This document shows, piece after piece, positions 1-7,633 of a stretch of DNA of 11,565 nucleotides. Position numbers and translations under genes: made by a program. This stretch comes from Emcibacter sp. (GTDB taxonomy: Bacteria; Pseudomonadota; Alphaproteobacteria; Sphingomonadales; Emcibacteraceae), in assembly GCA_016765435.1 (NCBI GenBank), contig JAESPY010000058.1, forward strand, positions 1-11,565, read 5' to 3'. The notes beneath the pieces are model-generated. The model was given only the letters and a program-made list of their open reading frames with translations. It made no database searches and was not told the origin of the DNA. Position 1 is the stretch's first letter. Every line of letters begins with the position of its first letter.

Positions 1-116
1 GCTTTGAAGGAGAGCCGGGCGAACAGGCCACCATGTTCATTCAGGATCCGGCGGGCAATGGGCTGGAATTTAAATCATTCGCCTCCGACGATGATATCTT
101 CGATAGGGGTCTTTAA
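1..116 (+). CDS. VOC (glyoxalase/bleomycin-resistance) family protein, C-terminal end only
   Basis: The window opens inside this gene. The frame beginning at base 3 reads about 37 residues to a TAA at 114-116. The tail contains [16 protein letters not shown], which is the typical last beta-strand of vicinal-oxygen-chelate proteins: a D-P-x-G-N turn followed by L-E-F-K. The Glu in that strand is usually a metal ligand. Family members are metal-dependent lyases, isomerases or dioxygenases acting on small molecules in the cytoplasm, and the tail alone does not show which. The next gene begins only 3 nt after the stop, so the two are very likely cotranscribed. The family assignment is fairly sure and the specific function is unknown. 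Confidence 0.75.
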   Translation, partial: FEGEPGEQATMFIQDPAGNGLEFKSFASDDDIFDRGL

Positions 117-119
117 AGT

Positions 120-1043
120 ATGGCCCTGTTAATTCTCATGCCGAACAAAGATGGCCGTGCCCTGTCCGAAGCTCTACAGGATATAGACCCCAACCTTGAT
201 ATCAGGATATGGCCCGAAACTGGCAATAAGCAGGACATCGAATATGTCATTGTCTGGAACCATCCGCCAGGTGAATTGACCAAATATCCCAATTTGAAAG
301 TCATTGCGTCCTTCGGTGCCGGGGTCGATCATATCTTTAAGGATCATGACCTGCCCGAAAATGTGGCCCTTACCCGACTTGTGGATGACAGTCTGTCCGG
401 GCAGATGTGTGAATATATTGCCGGTGTGATCCTTAACCAGCGACTGCGGCTAACCGAATATCGCGAATATCAGGCCGCTGGAATATGGACACCAAAAGAG
501 CCTCGACCGGGCAATAACGTCTGCCTGTTGGGGTTGGGCAGTATCGGACGGGAAGTGGCGCGTTATCTTGCCAACCTGAATTTCGCCGTATCTGGTTGGA
601 GCCAAAGTCCCAAAGATATGGATAATATAGCAACATTTCAAGGTCCAGAGGCGCTGGGGAAGGCCGTTGCCGATGCCGACTATATTGTCTGTCTGCTGCC
701 GTTGACGCCAAAAACCACAAATATTCTGGATAACACTCTTTTTAATAAAATGAAAAAAGGCGCCTATCTGATCAATGCGGGCCGTGGCGGTCACCTGAAT
801 GAAGATGACCTTATGGATGCCCTCTATCAACAACAGCTTTCCGGGGCTTGTCTTGATGTCTTTAAGGTCGAGCCATTGCCAGAGGATCATCCCTTTTGGC
901 GTCACCCGAAAATCTACCTGACCCCCCATTGTGCCAGCGTCACGCATCTGGATAAAGCCGCCGCGCAACTCCATGAAAACTACCTGAATATGAAGAATAG
1001 TCGTCCCCTATTGAACCGGGTTGATCCCACAAAGGGATATTAG
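120..1043 (+). CDS. D-isomer-specific 2-hydroxyacid dehydrogenase, glyoxylate/hydroxypyruvate reductase A-like
   Basis: This 307-residue protein should reduce a 2-keto acid such as glyoxylate or hydroxypyruvate with NAD(P)H, or run the reverse reaction, in the cytoplasm. The dinucleotide-binding loop GLGSIG lies at residues 138-143 in a Rossmann domain. The family's catalytic trio is in place: Arg222 in NAGRGG, Glu251 in VEPLPEDHPFW, and His270 in TPHCAS. The length and the VEPLPxDHPFW segment fit the GhrA branch better than the longer SerA or formate dehydrogenase branches. The ATG lies 3 nt after the upstream VOC stop, with an AGGGG ribosome binding site (105-109) inside that gene, which suggests translational coupling. 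The exact substrate cannot be read from the sequence. Confidence 0.88.
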   Translation: MALLILMPNKDGRALSEALQDIDPNLDIRIWPETGNKQDIEYVIVWNHPPGELTKYPNLKVIASFGAGVDHIFKDHDLPENVALTRLVDDSLSGQMCEYIAGVILNQRLRLTEYREYQAAGIWTPKEPRPGNNVCLLGLGSIGREVARYLANLNFAVSGWSQSPKDMDNIATFQGPEALGKAVADADYIVCLLPLTPKTTNILDNTLFNKMKKGAYLINAGRGGHLNEDDLMDALYQQQLSGACLDVFKVEPLPEDHPFWRHPKIYLTPHCASVTHLDKAAAQLHENYLNMKNSRPLLNRVDPTKGY

Positions 1044-1069
1044 ACGAATAATCGTTGCATAGCTTATAT

Positions 1070-1084
1070 CAAACTGTTAGTTTG
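1070..1084. repeat. Short inverted repeat between the dehydrogenase and efp genes
   Basis: The arms CAAACT and AGTTTG (6 bp) flank a GTT loop in the 78-nt gap before efp. There is no T-run behind it, so it is a weak terminator or operator candidate at best. A TTGCAT at 1054-1059 could be a -35 element of an efp promoter, but no good -10 box follows at the right distance. Confidence 0.25.
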
Positions 1085-1121
1085 CGCCCGAAATAGATCG
1101 TTCTTTTAAAAGGTTTGAAAA

Positions 1122-1685
1122 ATGAAAATTGATGGTAACAATATTCGTCCCGGCAATGTCATTGAACATCAAGGTGGGCTTTGGGTCGCTGTCAAGACAC
1201 AACATACCCAGCCCGGTAAGGGTGGTGCCTATCTTCAGGTGGAACTGAAAAATCTGCGCGATGGCCGCAAGCTGAATGAACGTTTCCGCTCCTCTGCAAA
1301 AGTGGAACAGGTGCGCCTGGAACAGAAGAACCATTCCTATCTGTTTGAAAATGCCGGTATGTATACTTTCATGGACCTTGAAACATACGAACAAATTGAA
1401 TTGACCGCCGACCTAATCGGAGCCAAAACAGCCTTCCTGCAAGACGGCATGGAAGTGGTCATTGAATCCTATGATGACAGCCCGCTTGGTGTTAAACTGC
1501 CCCAGAATGTGACCCTTGAAGTGGTCGAGAGCGAACCCGTTATCAAAGGACAGACGGCAACCTCCTCTCCCAAGCCAGCCATTATGGAAAATGGCAGCCG
1601 GGTCATGGTGCCGCCTTTCGTGGGTGTGGGCGACAAGATTGTCGTTAACATCGAAGAATGCAGTTATGTTGAACGCGCCAAGTAA
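1122..1685 (+). CDS. efp: Translation elongation factor P
   Basis: EF-P binds the ribosome between the P and E sites and relieves stalling at polyproline stretches. The protein is 187 residues, the usual length. It shows an N-terminal KOW-like domain (about 1-63), a first OB domain (about 66-127), and a C-terminal OB domain ending in [11 protein letters not shown] and YVERAK. The tip loop reads HTQPGKGGA, placing Lys33 where E. coli EF-P carries its lysylated Lys34. This is the lysine-type (EpmA/EpmB) loop rather than the arginine/EarP type. No modification gene lies in this window. The ATG is preceded by AAAAGG at 1107-1112. The downstream neighbour is suhB, an order familiar from alphaproteobacteria. 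Confidence 0.97.
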   Translation: MKIDGNNIRPGNVIEHQGGLWVAVKTQHTQPGKGGAYLQVELKNLRDGRKLNERFRSSAKVEQVRLEQKNHSYLFENAGMYTFMDLETYEQIELTADLIGAKTAFLQDGMEVVIESYDDSPLGVKLPQNVTLEVVESEPVIKGQTATSSPKPAIMENGSRVMVPPFVGVGDKIVVNIEECSYVERAK

Positions 1686-1694
1686 CCTGCCCCG

Positions 1695-1722
1695 TTGTAT
1701 TTATTTTTGCCTATTGTATATA
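1695..1722 (+). promoter_or_regulatory. Possible promoter upstream of suhB
   Basis: In the AT-rich 54-nt gap between efp and suhB a TTGTAT (1695-1700) is followed after 16 nt by TATATA (1717-1722), resembling sigma-70 -35 and -10 boxes. An overlapping TATATT at 1719-1724 would give an 18-nt spacer. It would give suhB its own start in addition to readthrough from efp. This rests on box similarity only. Confidence 0.3.
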
Positions 1723-1739
1723 TTTGAAGGATTACCCCT

Positions 1740-2558
1740 ATGGCTTTAAAATCAGCCGTTATTAATGTCATGGAAATGGCCGCTCAAAAAGCTGGCCGCA
1801 AACTCAATCGCGACTTTGGCGAAGTGGAACATCTTCAGGTATCCCGGAAAGGCCCGGCTGATTTTGTATCCTCCGCCGATCTGAAGGCTGAAAAAATTAT
1901 CAAGGAAGAGCTTTTCAAAGCCCGCCCCAATTTTGCTTTTCTTTTGGAAGAAGAAGGCGAGATAAATCTGGGTGATGGCAGTGGCCGCTGGATTGTTGAT
2001 CCTCTGGACGGTACAACGAATTTCCTTCATGGCGTTCCTCATTTCTGTATTTCTATCGCGTTGGAACAGAATGGTGAAATTACCGCCGGACTTATTTACA
2101 ATCCCATAACCGACGAAACCTATTGGGCCGAAAAGGGCCGTGGTGCTTTCCTGAATGATATGAAAATCAGAGTCTCCGCCCGGCGCAATATGAAAGACAG
2201 TTTGCTCGCCACGGGTATTCCTTTTCATGGCACCCCAGGTCATAAGGCCTTTATCCATAATATGGACGCCATCATGGGCGAAGTTTCCGGCATCCGTCGG
2301 TTTGGCTCTGCGGCTCTTGACCTTGCTTATGTGGCAACGGGGAAATACGATGGTTTCTGGGAAAGCAATCTGAACAAATGGGATATTGCCGCCGGAATTC
2401 TTCTGGTGCGTGAAGCTGGCGGAAGCGTGACCACATTTGATGGCAAGAATAAAGCTTACGAGACCGGGGAAATCCTCGCGACCAATAACGTTATTCATGG
2501 CCCTCTGTCCCGTCTTCTGGGCAAAGCCCGCAGGGCTGCCAAAGAAGCAGAGAAATAA
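1740..2558 (+). CDS. suhB: Inositol-1-monophosphatase family protein (SuhB-like)
   Basis: The protein is 272 residues. It belongs to the Mg2+-dependent, Li+-sensitive phosphatase superfamily, which hydrolyses inositol monophosphate and similar sugar phosphates; in E. coli SuhB also works in rRNA transcription antitermination. All metal-ligand motifs are visible: Glu70 in LLEEEGE, Asp87 and Asp90 in WIVDPLDGTTNF, and Asp215 in NKWDIAAG. A GAAGGA ribosome binding site (1726-1731) sits 8 nt before the ATG. The C-terminus is Lys/Arg/Ala-rich. It follows efp by 54 nt and is followed directly by a small OmpA-like gene in the same frame. The family is certain; whether it acts as an inositol phosphatase or mainly as a transcription cofactor is not shown. 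Confidence 0.93.
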   Translation: MALKSAVINVMEMAAQKAGRKLNRDFGEVEHLQVSRKGPADFVSSADLKAEKIIKEELFKARPNFAFLLEEEGEINLGDGSGRWIVDPLDGTTNFLHGVPHFCISIALEQNGEITAGLIYNPITDETYWAEKGRGAFLNDMKIRVSARRNMKDSLLATGIPFHGTPGHKAFIHNMDAIMGEVSGIRRFGSAALDLAYVATGKYDGFWESNLNKWDIAAGILLVREAGGSVTTFDGKNKAYETGEILATNNVIHGPLSRLLGKARRAAKEAEK

Positions 2559-2564
2559 AAGGAG
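2559..2564 (+). promoter_or_regulatory. Strong ribosome binding site right after the suhB stop, pointing at an ATA codon
   Basis: AAGGAG begins on the base after the suhB TAA. At the ideal 9-nt distance lies ATA (2574-2576), in the frame of the OmpA-like protein. There is no ATG, GTG or TTG at this distance. The nearest standard start in frame is TTG at 2595, 30 nt away and with no purine-rich sequence before it. Confidence 0.5.
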
Positions 2565-2594
2565 TTTCCGGCTATATTTTCTTTAACGTCTGCA

Positions 2595-3020
2595 TTGTGG
2601 TTAAGCTTACTAGCCTCCTCTGCTCCTGCGTTGACAGAGGATGCAGACCTGAACGAGAAAATATTTCTCCAAGCCGATCAACTCACCGAAATCAAACCTT
2701 TGCGGCTACAATTTTTTAGAGGCCAGATTCAGCTTACCAAAAATAACCGGGATATGATCCGCCAATGGGTCCGTCAAGTCACCCGATATGACATCCCGGT
2801 TTATATCCATAGCTTTGCCTCCTCACCCACCGGAATTCGCAATATGAGCAAACAAGCGGCCCACCATGAAGCGGTCCGCATCGCTTTTAATAGAGGGCTC
2901 GTGGCCAAGAACTTTCTCGAACAAAACGGTATCCGCCAAAATCGCCTTATATTAAAAGCTGTTGGTCCTAATCCCGCCAATACTGACGATGCGATCACAC
3001 TGACAACCCGGCGTGACTAA
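2595..3020 (+). CDS. Small exported OmpA-like domain protein (start uncertain)
   Basis: The C-terminal part (roughly the last 100 residues) follows the OmpA-like peptidoglycan-binding pattern: LRLQFFRGQIQLTKNNRDMI, then an AVRIAFNRGLVAKNFLEQNGI helix and RLILKAVGPN. Such proteins tie the outer membrane to the murein. The N-terminus is signal-peptide-like (LWLSLLASSAPA before LTEDAD), with cleavage expected after APA. With the TTG start at 2595 the signal is only about 13 residues, which is short. Starting at ATA 2574, which has a good ribosome binding site, would give about 19-20 residues, but ATA is a very poor start codon and the extended n-region lacks a Lys or Arg. The gene sits directly behind suhB, so it is probably cotranscribed. 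The fold is fairly sure and the start is not. Confidence 0.72.
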   Translation: MWLSLLASSAPALTEDADLNEKIFLQADQLTEIKPLRLQFFRGQIQLTKNNRDMIRQWVRQVTRYDIPVYIHSFASSPTGIRNMSKQAAHHEAVRIAFNRGLVAKNFLEQNGIRQNRLILKAVGPNPANTDDAITLTTRRD

Positions 3021-3120
3021 GCCATTCAACGGCCGCTACAACAATCCTTTCGATTCATGACAAATAATGATAAGATTTACCCAAACGCCCCAACTCTCAT
3101 CAATAATATATAGTAAATAA

Positions 3121-4191
3121 ATGGATGTAGAAAACCGCCAAGCCACAGAGGAAGACTCACCAACAGATGACAAGGTATTTGCCGTGTCACTGGCCGATAT
3201 CGAACTACTTTTGGGCATGACGGATATTGGGCCTTCGGCTGAAACCTTTCATCAATATGCTAAAGATAAAAAAGGCGACCGCGAAAATCAGACAATGTCA
3301 CTTTCCAGTTATTTCCGGATATTATGGGAATTATCCGTGGTCTTGCAGGATGAGACCATACATCTGTCTTCCCGCCATCTCATGCCCGGTTCCACCAGTT
3401 ATATCATGTCCAACATATCTTCCTGTGACAATCTGGAAGATGCTATGCGGCTGATCGCAAAATCCTACAATATACTCCATGGCGGCCCTTATAACCGTGT
3501 GGAAATCAGGGATGGTTTCCTGCTTTACATCATAGATGACAGCCAGTTCCCCTATATGGTAAAGAATGAGGATTATATCCATTTTACCATGGAATGTGTC
3601 TTGATCTACCTGCAAGGGATATTGTCCTTCAGCACATCACAGGATTTACTGCCGCTTTTGCACAAAGTCTATACCAAACGCAAAAGAGGTCCTATGAAAA
3701 GCCGTCATATGAGCTATTGGAATGTTCCGGTACGTTATCAATCGGGCCAATATGCCCTTATATATGACCTGAGCGCCGCCACTTTGCCCATCACCATAGA
3801 CCAACTTCATATGCCTTCTTCGTGGGAAATATATGATCATGTCATTGCCATGATCGCCCGCACCTCACCGGAGGAAGAAAAAAGAAATTTGGCCGTTACA
3901 GAACGCGTCCGTCTGGCTCTTGAGCAGGGTATGATAGATCAACAAAAAATCGCCCGGCATCTGGGATATAGTGTCGCAACACTCCGGCGGCGTCTGTCAC
4001 TGGAAAATACCACATTCCGGCAAATCAACAACCGCGCTCTGAACGAAAAAGCAAAATTATTGATGGCTCAGGGAATTCACATAAATGATGTCGCGGATGA
4101 ATTGGGGTTTTCTGACTTCAGAAGTTTTATCCGGGCCTTCAAAAACTGGAATGATATCACGCCAACCGTATATGTAAAAAACCTGAAATAA
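3121..4191 (+). CDS. AraC-family transcriptional regulator
   Basis: The protein is 356 residues. The first 220 or so look like the arabinose-binding-type sensor domain found in OruR-like AraC proteins. The C-terminus has the two helix-turn-helix units of the family: IDQQKIARHLGYSVATLRRR at about 272-291 and INDVADELGFSDFRSFIRAF at about 321-340. The ATG at 3121 is immediately preceded by an in-frame TAA (3118-3120), so no longer form exists. There is no clear ribosome binding site, which suggests leaderless or weak translation; Met33 is a possible later start. It lies upstream of the TonB-receptor/esterase pair in the same direction with a 184-nt gap, so control of that pair is likely. The inducer is unknown. 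Confidence 0.9.
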   Translation: MDVENRQATEEDSPTDDKVFAVSLADIELLLGMTDIGPSAETFHQYAKDKKGDRENQTMSLSSYFRILWELSVVLQDETIHLSSRHLMPGSTSYIMSNISSCDNLEDAMRLIAKSYNILHGGPYNRVEIRDGFLLYIIDDSQFPYMVKNEDYIHFTMECVLIYLQGILSFSTSQDLLPLLHKVYTKRKRGPMKSRHMSYWNVPVRYQSGQYALIYDLSAATLPITIDQLHMPSSWEIYDHVIAMIARTSPEEEKRNLAVTERVRLALEQGMIDQQKIARHLGYSVATLRRRLSLENTTFRQINNRALNEKAKLLMAQGIHINDVADELGFSDFRSFIRAFKNWNDITPTVYVKNLK

Positions 4192-4375
4192 TCAAATCAA
4201 CGACTTTCATAATCTAACTAGTTGATTTAAATGAAAAATAAGTGAGCGAAATTGTACACTTAGATTGACCCCAAAGATCATATATTTCTTGTCCCGCTTG
4301 CCCGTATTATAAAACTGAAAAAAATTAAACATACGTCCGGTTGCTTCTGTGATCGGCTTTCGGGAGGAATACAAA
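4192..4375 (+). promoter_or_regulatory. AT-rich intergenic region before the TonB-dependent receptor
   Basis: There is no gene in these 184 nt. An inverted repeat AAATCAAC (4194-4201) / GTTGATTT (4221-4228) with a 19-nt spacer follows the regulator's stop and could be a weak terminator or an AraC-type operator. A TTGACC at 4265-4270 and TATTAT at 4305-4310 look promoter-like but are not properly spaced with each other. The receptor's promoter must lie in this region or further upstream; I could not fix it. Confidence 0.35.
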
Positions 4376-6586
4376 ATGAAAATACAGACCATTAATCACC
4401 GTGACACCATCATCAAGGGATCATGCCTAACCGCCGTTCTTTTGGCATTATCAACCGTAGCGCCATTAGCAGCGGAAGATACAGCCAATACAGAAAAAGT
4501 CGTTCTTGACGAAGTAATCGTCACCGCCCGTCGCCAAAGTGAAAGCCTGCAATTGGTTCCTCTGGCGGTCAGTGCTTTTAATGCGGATGAACTTTTTTCC
4601 AATCGTATCGAAAACCTTGGTGATCTTCAATCCCATGTCCCCAATCTCAGCCTTCATGTGGGTGATGCGGCCAATGCCGTGATCTATCTGCGGGGTATCG
4701 GACAGATAGACTCCATTTCCTTTAATGATCCGGGCGTTGGTGTTTATGTGGATGATGTCTATATGGGACGCGCCCAAGGTTCCTTCCTTGATGTTATGGA
4801 CCCTGCCCGCATAGAAGTGTTACGTGGCCCACAAGGCACGCTCTATGGACGCAACACCATCGGCGGCGCGGTCAAATTCATCAGCTCCCGCCCGACCAAT
4901 GACGTGGTCGGTTATCTTGAAGCGGTATATGGCAATTATAATCAGTTCCGCGCCAAGGCCTCTATCAGTGGTCCAATCATCGAAGATATTTTAACGGCTA
5001 AAGCCGCCGTTGCCCATAGCTCCCGCGATGGCTATACTCAGAATCTGTTTGACGGCGAAGATGATTTTGACAAGGAAACCAATAGCTGGCGGGTAAGCGC
5101 CCTGTTGACGCCTAATGAAGACCTGTCCTTTTATCTGGTATTGGATGGCTCGCGCAATACGCCGGACCATTCCCGCACACCTCATAAAGAAACCCCGATA
5201 TTTTCTCTGGTAAGTGGCGCTTTCATCAATCCGACCGATGATCCGTTCGTGGTTAATGTCAATTACAATAACCTGGAAAAACTGAAAACTTTCGGTGTTG
5301 CCTTGACCGCAGAATATAATATGGATGAATTAACCTTTAAATCCATAACATCATACCGGAAAATGGATTACCAGACCAAGACCGACCTTGACGGTACAGT
5401 AGATGCGTCCTTTGGCATCTATTATTTTGATGATCAGGATCAATTCAGTCAGGAACTGCAATTTATTTATGAAGGCGACAAAATATCACTGGTTTCGGGT
5501 CTGTATTATTACAAGGAAAATACCGTCAATACCGGCGGGGCGAATGCGCCGGTCTTTTTCTTTGTAAGTATTGGCCGCTGGGATCAAACCAGCACCAGTA
5601 AGGCTGCATATGCCCATCTGAAATATTCAGCGACAGAGGCACTAACCCTATCGCTTGGTGCCCGCTATACCAGAGAAGACAAAGATATCATAAGTGACGG
5701 AGAACATTTCTTCGGCACCGGCATCAACACTGCCGAAGAAATGGTTGCCGCTTTTGGCACCGGGATTGGTTTCAACGTAACGGGCTATACTGGTGAAGCG
5801 GACTGGGAATCTTTCTCCCCCAAATTTGGCCTGGACTATGTCGTAAACGAAGACGTCATGGTTTATGCCAATATCAGCAGAGGTTTTAAAAGCGGTGGTT
5901 TTAACGGTCGAGCAGCAACATCCCAACCCTATGATCCTGAAAACCTGTGGAGTTATGAAGTCGGCTTTAAATCCACATTCGCAGATCAACGTGTCCGGTT
6001 GAATATGGCTGCTTTTTATAATGACTATAACGATTTTCAGGTAAGTCGCTTTACCGCAGATGAATTTGGTAACTTTCTGTCGGTCTTTGACAATGCAGGC
6101 AAGGCCATCATGTGGGGAGTGGAGGCAGAATTAACCGCCCTTCTGGCCGATAACTTAACCTTAAATGCGAATGCTGGTTATCTGAATAGTGAATATCGGG
6201 ACTTCTTCGATGGCGGTATTGATGTCAGCGAACAACGTCACCTGGTCAACGCACCCAGCTTCAGTTCCCGCGCCAGCTTGACCTATGATCAGGAACTGGG
6301 CAATGCCGGAAATTTATCCTTTAACGGTGCTATCAGCTATCGGTCCAAAACATACCTCACCGTATCCAGCAGTGAGATATTGGCTCAGGATGCCTACGCT
6401 CTTTTGGAAGCTTCCATTCGCTTTACCTCCGCAGATCAGCTCTGGGATGTGATCTTGGCCGGGCAAAACCTGACCAACAAGCAATATCGCGAGCATGGAT
6501 TTGACCTTACCGATTTTCCCGGTGTTCAGTTGGGATATTACGGCACACCGCGTACCTATAGCGTGACAGTCCGTTATAGCTTCTAA
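4376..6586 (+). CDS. TonB-dependent outer-membrane receptor
   Basis: The 736-residue protein is an outer-membrane beta-barrel that imports a ligand using energy passed on by TonB. In order it has a signal peptide (1-33, cleavage likely after LAA), a TonB box DEVIVTA (45-51), and a plug domain with YLRGIGQ, GVGVYVDDVYMGR and VLRGPQGTLYGRNTIGG (starting at about 148). The barrel follows and ends in VRYSF, with the terminal Phe used for barrel assembly. I chose the ATG at 4376 because GGGAGGA (4362-4368) lies just before it; an in-frame GTG at 4349 would add nine residues and has no ribosome binding site. The esterase gene begins 30 nt after the stop, so the two form an operon. The ligand is unknown; receptors of this class often handle organic nutrients and not only iron chelates. 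Confidence 0.93.
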   Translation: MKIQTINHRDTIIKGSCLTAVLLALSTVAPLAAEDTANTEKVVLDEVIVTARRQSESLQLVPLAVSAFNADELFSNRIENLGDLQSHVPNLSLHVGDAANAVIYLRGIGQIDSISFNDPGVGVYVDDVYMGRAQGSFLDVMDPARIEVLRGPQGTLYGRNTIGGAVKFISSRPTNDVVGYLEAVYGNYNQFRAKASISGPIIEDILTAKAAVAHSSRDGYTQNLFDGEDDFDKETNSWRVSALLTPNEDLSFYLVLDGSRNTPDHSRTPHKETPIFSLVSGAFINPTDDPFVVNVNYNNLEKLKTFGVALTAEYNMDELTFKSITSYRKMDYQTKTDLDGTVDASFGIYYFDDQDQFSQELQFIYEGDKISLVSGLYYYKENTVNTGGANAPVFFFVSIGRWDQTSTSKAAYAHLKYSATEALTLSLGARYTREDKDIISDGEHFFGTGINTAEEMVAAFGTGIGFNVTGYTGEADWESFSPKFGLDYVVNEDVMVYANISRGFKSGGFNGRAATSQPYDPENLWSYEVGFKSTFADQRVRLNMAAFYNDYNDFQVSRFTADEFGNFLSVFDNAGKAIMWGVEAELTALLADNLTLNANAGYLNSEYRDFFDGGIDVSEQRHLVNAPSFSSRASLTYDQELGNAGNLSFNGAISYRSKTYLTVSSSEILAQDAYALLEASIRFTSADQLWDVILAGQNLTNKQYREHGFDLTDFPGVQLGYYGTPRTYSVTVRYSF

Positions 6587-6616
6587 TGACCTACATCCTT
6601 TGAGGGGACAATATTG

Positions 6617-7564
6617 ATGACCATAGATCAACAAACGGCGGCCTTACTGGACCTCATCAACCAGCATGTGGCCAGCCCCGGTGAAGAAGTCACCATCGCG
6701 AATGCGCGGGCCGGAGCCAATGCTTTATTTTCCGGTTTCGCTGGTGAAATTGAGCAAAATTGCCTGATTAAAGATCGACTCATCAAAGGACAGGACCATG
6801 ACGTCCCCGTGCGGATTTATCATCCGGGCGGGGGTACAACATCCTCTTCCCTACCGGTCATCCTCTTTTTTCATGGCGGCGGATGGTCATTGGGAGACGT
6901 GGATTCCTATGACAGTCTGGTGCGATCGCTCTGTGTTTCAAGCGGGGCAATCTATATCAGCGTGGATTACCGTCTGGGCCCGGAGCATAAATACCCCGCT
7001 GCCTTAAACGACTGCCTAACCGTCACCGAATGGTTGTTGGCTCATGGCGGCGATATTGGCGGTGATATATCACGGATTGCGGTTATGGGCGATAGCGCGG
7101 GTGGTAATCTGGCGACCATCACGGCCCATAAAATCAACAGCCGTTCAAACAAGGCGATCAAAGCACAGTTTCTGCTGTATCCGGTGATTGATATTTCGCG
7201 CCCTCATGACCATTACCCCTCTCGCATCACAAAAGGAAATGGCGAATATCTCTTGTCACGGGATGGCATCGATGTCGCCGTTGACTGGTATCTGACAAAA
7301 GGTGATGATCGGGCCGACCCGACCATATCCCCCATCCGGCAAGATGATCTGTCCCCCCTGCCCCCGACCGTCATTTTAGTGGGCGGCCTTGATCCTCTTC
7401 TGGACGAAGCACGAGCCTATCATGACAAGCTGACGGCTTGCGGTGTTGCTTCCACTTTGGAATGTTATGACACAACCATTCATGCCTTTTTATCTTTTGG
7501 CACAATGGACATCGCCCATAAAGGCCGCAAGTATATCGCCAATAAAGTGCGCGAACTTCTTTAA
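6617..7564 (+). CDS. Alpha/beta hydrolase, HSL-type (family IV) carboxylesterase
   Basis: The 315-residue enzyme should hydrolyse carboxyl esters. The oxyanion-hole motif HGGGW is at 86-90 and the nucleophile elbow GDSAGG has Ser160. The other two catalytic residues are Asp259 in GGLDPLLDEA and His289 in IHAFLSF. The spacing is that of the hormone-sensitive-lipase branch. There is no signal peptide, so it acts in the cytoplasm. The ATG at 6617 has a GAGGGG site (6602-6607) in front; a TTG one codon earlier is a less likely start. It follows the receptor by 30 nt and probably acts on what the receptor brings in. The natural ester is not shown: short acyl esters, hydroxyalkanoate oligomers, or esters of aromatic or terpenoid compounds would all fit. 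Confidence 0.9.
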   Translation: MTIDQQTAALLDLINQHVASPGEEVTIANARAGANALFSGFAGEIEQNCLIKDRLIKGQDHDVPVRIYHPGGGTTSSSLPVILFFHGGGWSLGDVDSYDSLVRSLCVSSGAIYISVDYRLGPEHKYPAALNDCLTVTEWLLAHGGDIGGDISRIAVMGDSAGGNLATITAHKINSRSNKAIKAQFLLYPVIDISRPHDHYPSRITKGNGEYLLSRDGIDVAVDWYLTKGDDRADPTISPIRQDDLSPLPPTVILVGGLDPLLDEARAYHDKLTACGVASTLECYDTTIHAFLSFGTMDIAHKGRKYIANKVRELL

Positions 7565-7574
7565 TCTCAGGCCA

Positions 7575-7607
7575 CAAAAAAAGAGAGGCGAATATATCGC
7601 CTCTCTT
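7575..7607. terminator. Bidirectional rho-independent terminator between convergent genes
   Basis: A perfect 11-bp stem (7581-7591 with 7597-7607, GC-rich core GAGAGGCG) has a 5-nt ATATA loop. On the minus strand it is followed by seven T (the A-run 7576-7582), a textbook terminator for the minus-strand receptor whose stop is at 7634. On the plus strand the tail is TTCAAATAAAAT, a weaker but plausible end for the esterase transcript, starting 17 nt after its stop. Confidence 0.88.
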
Positions 7608-7633
7608 CAAATAAAATCATATATCCCTCAAGT

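Noticed and set aside
450..974. Minus-strand open frame (174 codons) opposite the 2-hydroxyacid dehydrogenase
   Set aside because: The plus-strand gene has all catalytic motifs. The antisense protein has no family features.
1752..2498. Long minus-strand open frame (248 codons) opposite suhB
   Set aside because: It lies fully within the well-supported suhB gene, and its translation shows no recognisable domain; it is a mirror effect of codon use.
4349..4375. Longer receptor form starting at GTG 4349
   Set aside because: A strong ribosome binding site (4362-4368) lies inside this stretch and fits ATG 4376, which also gives a normal signal peptide.
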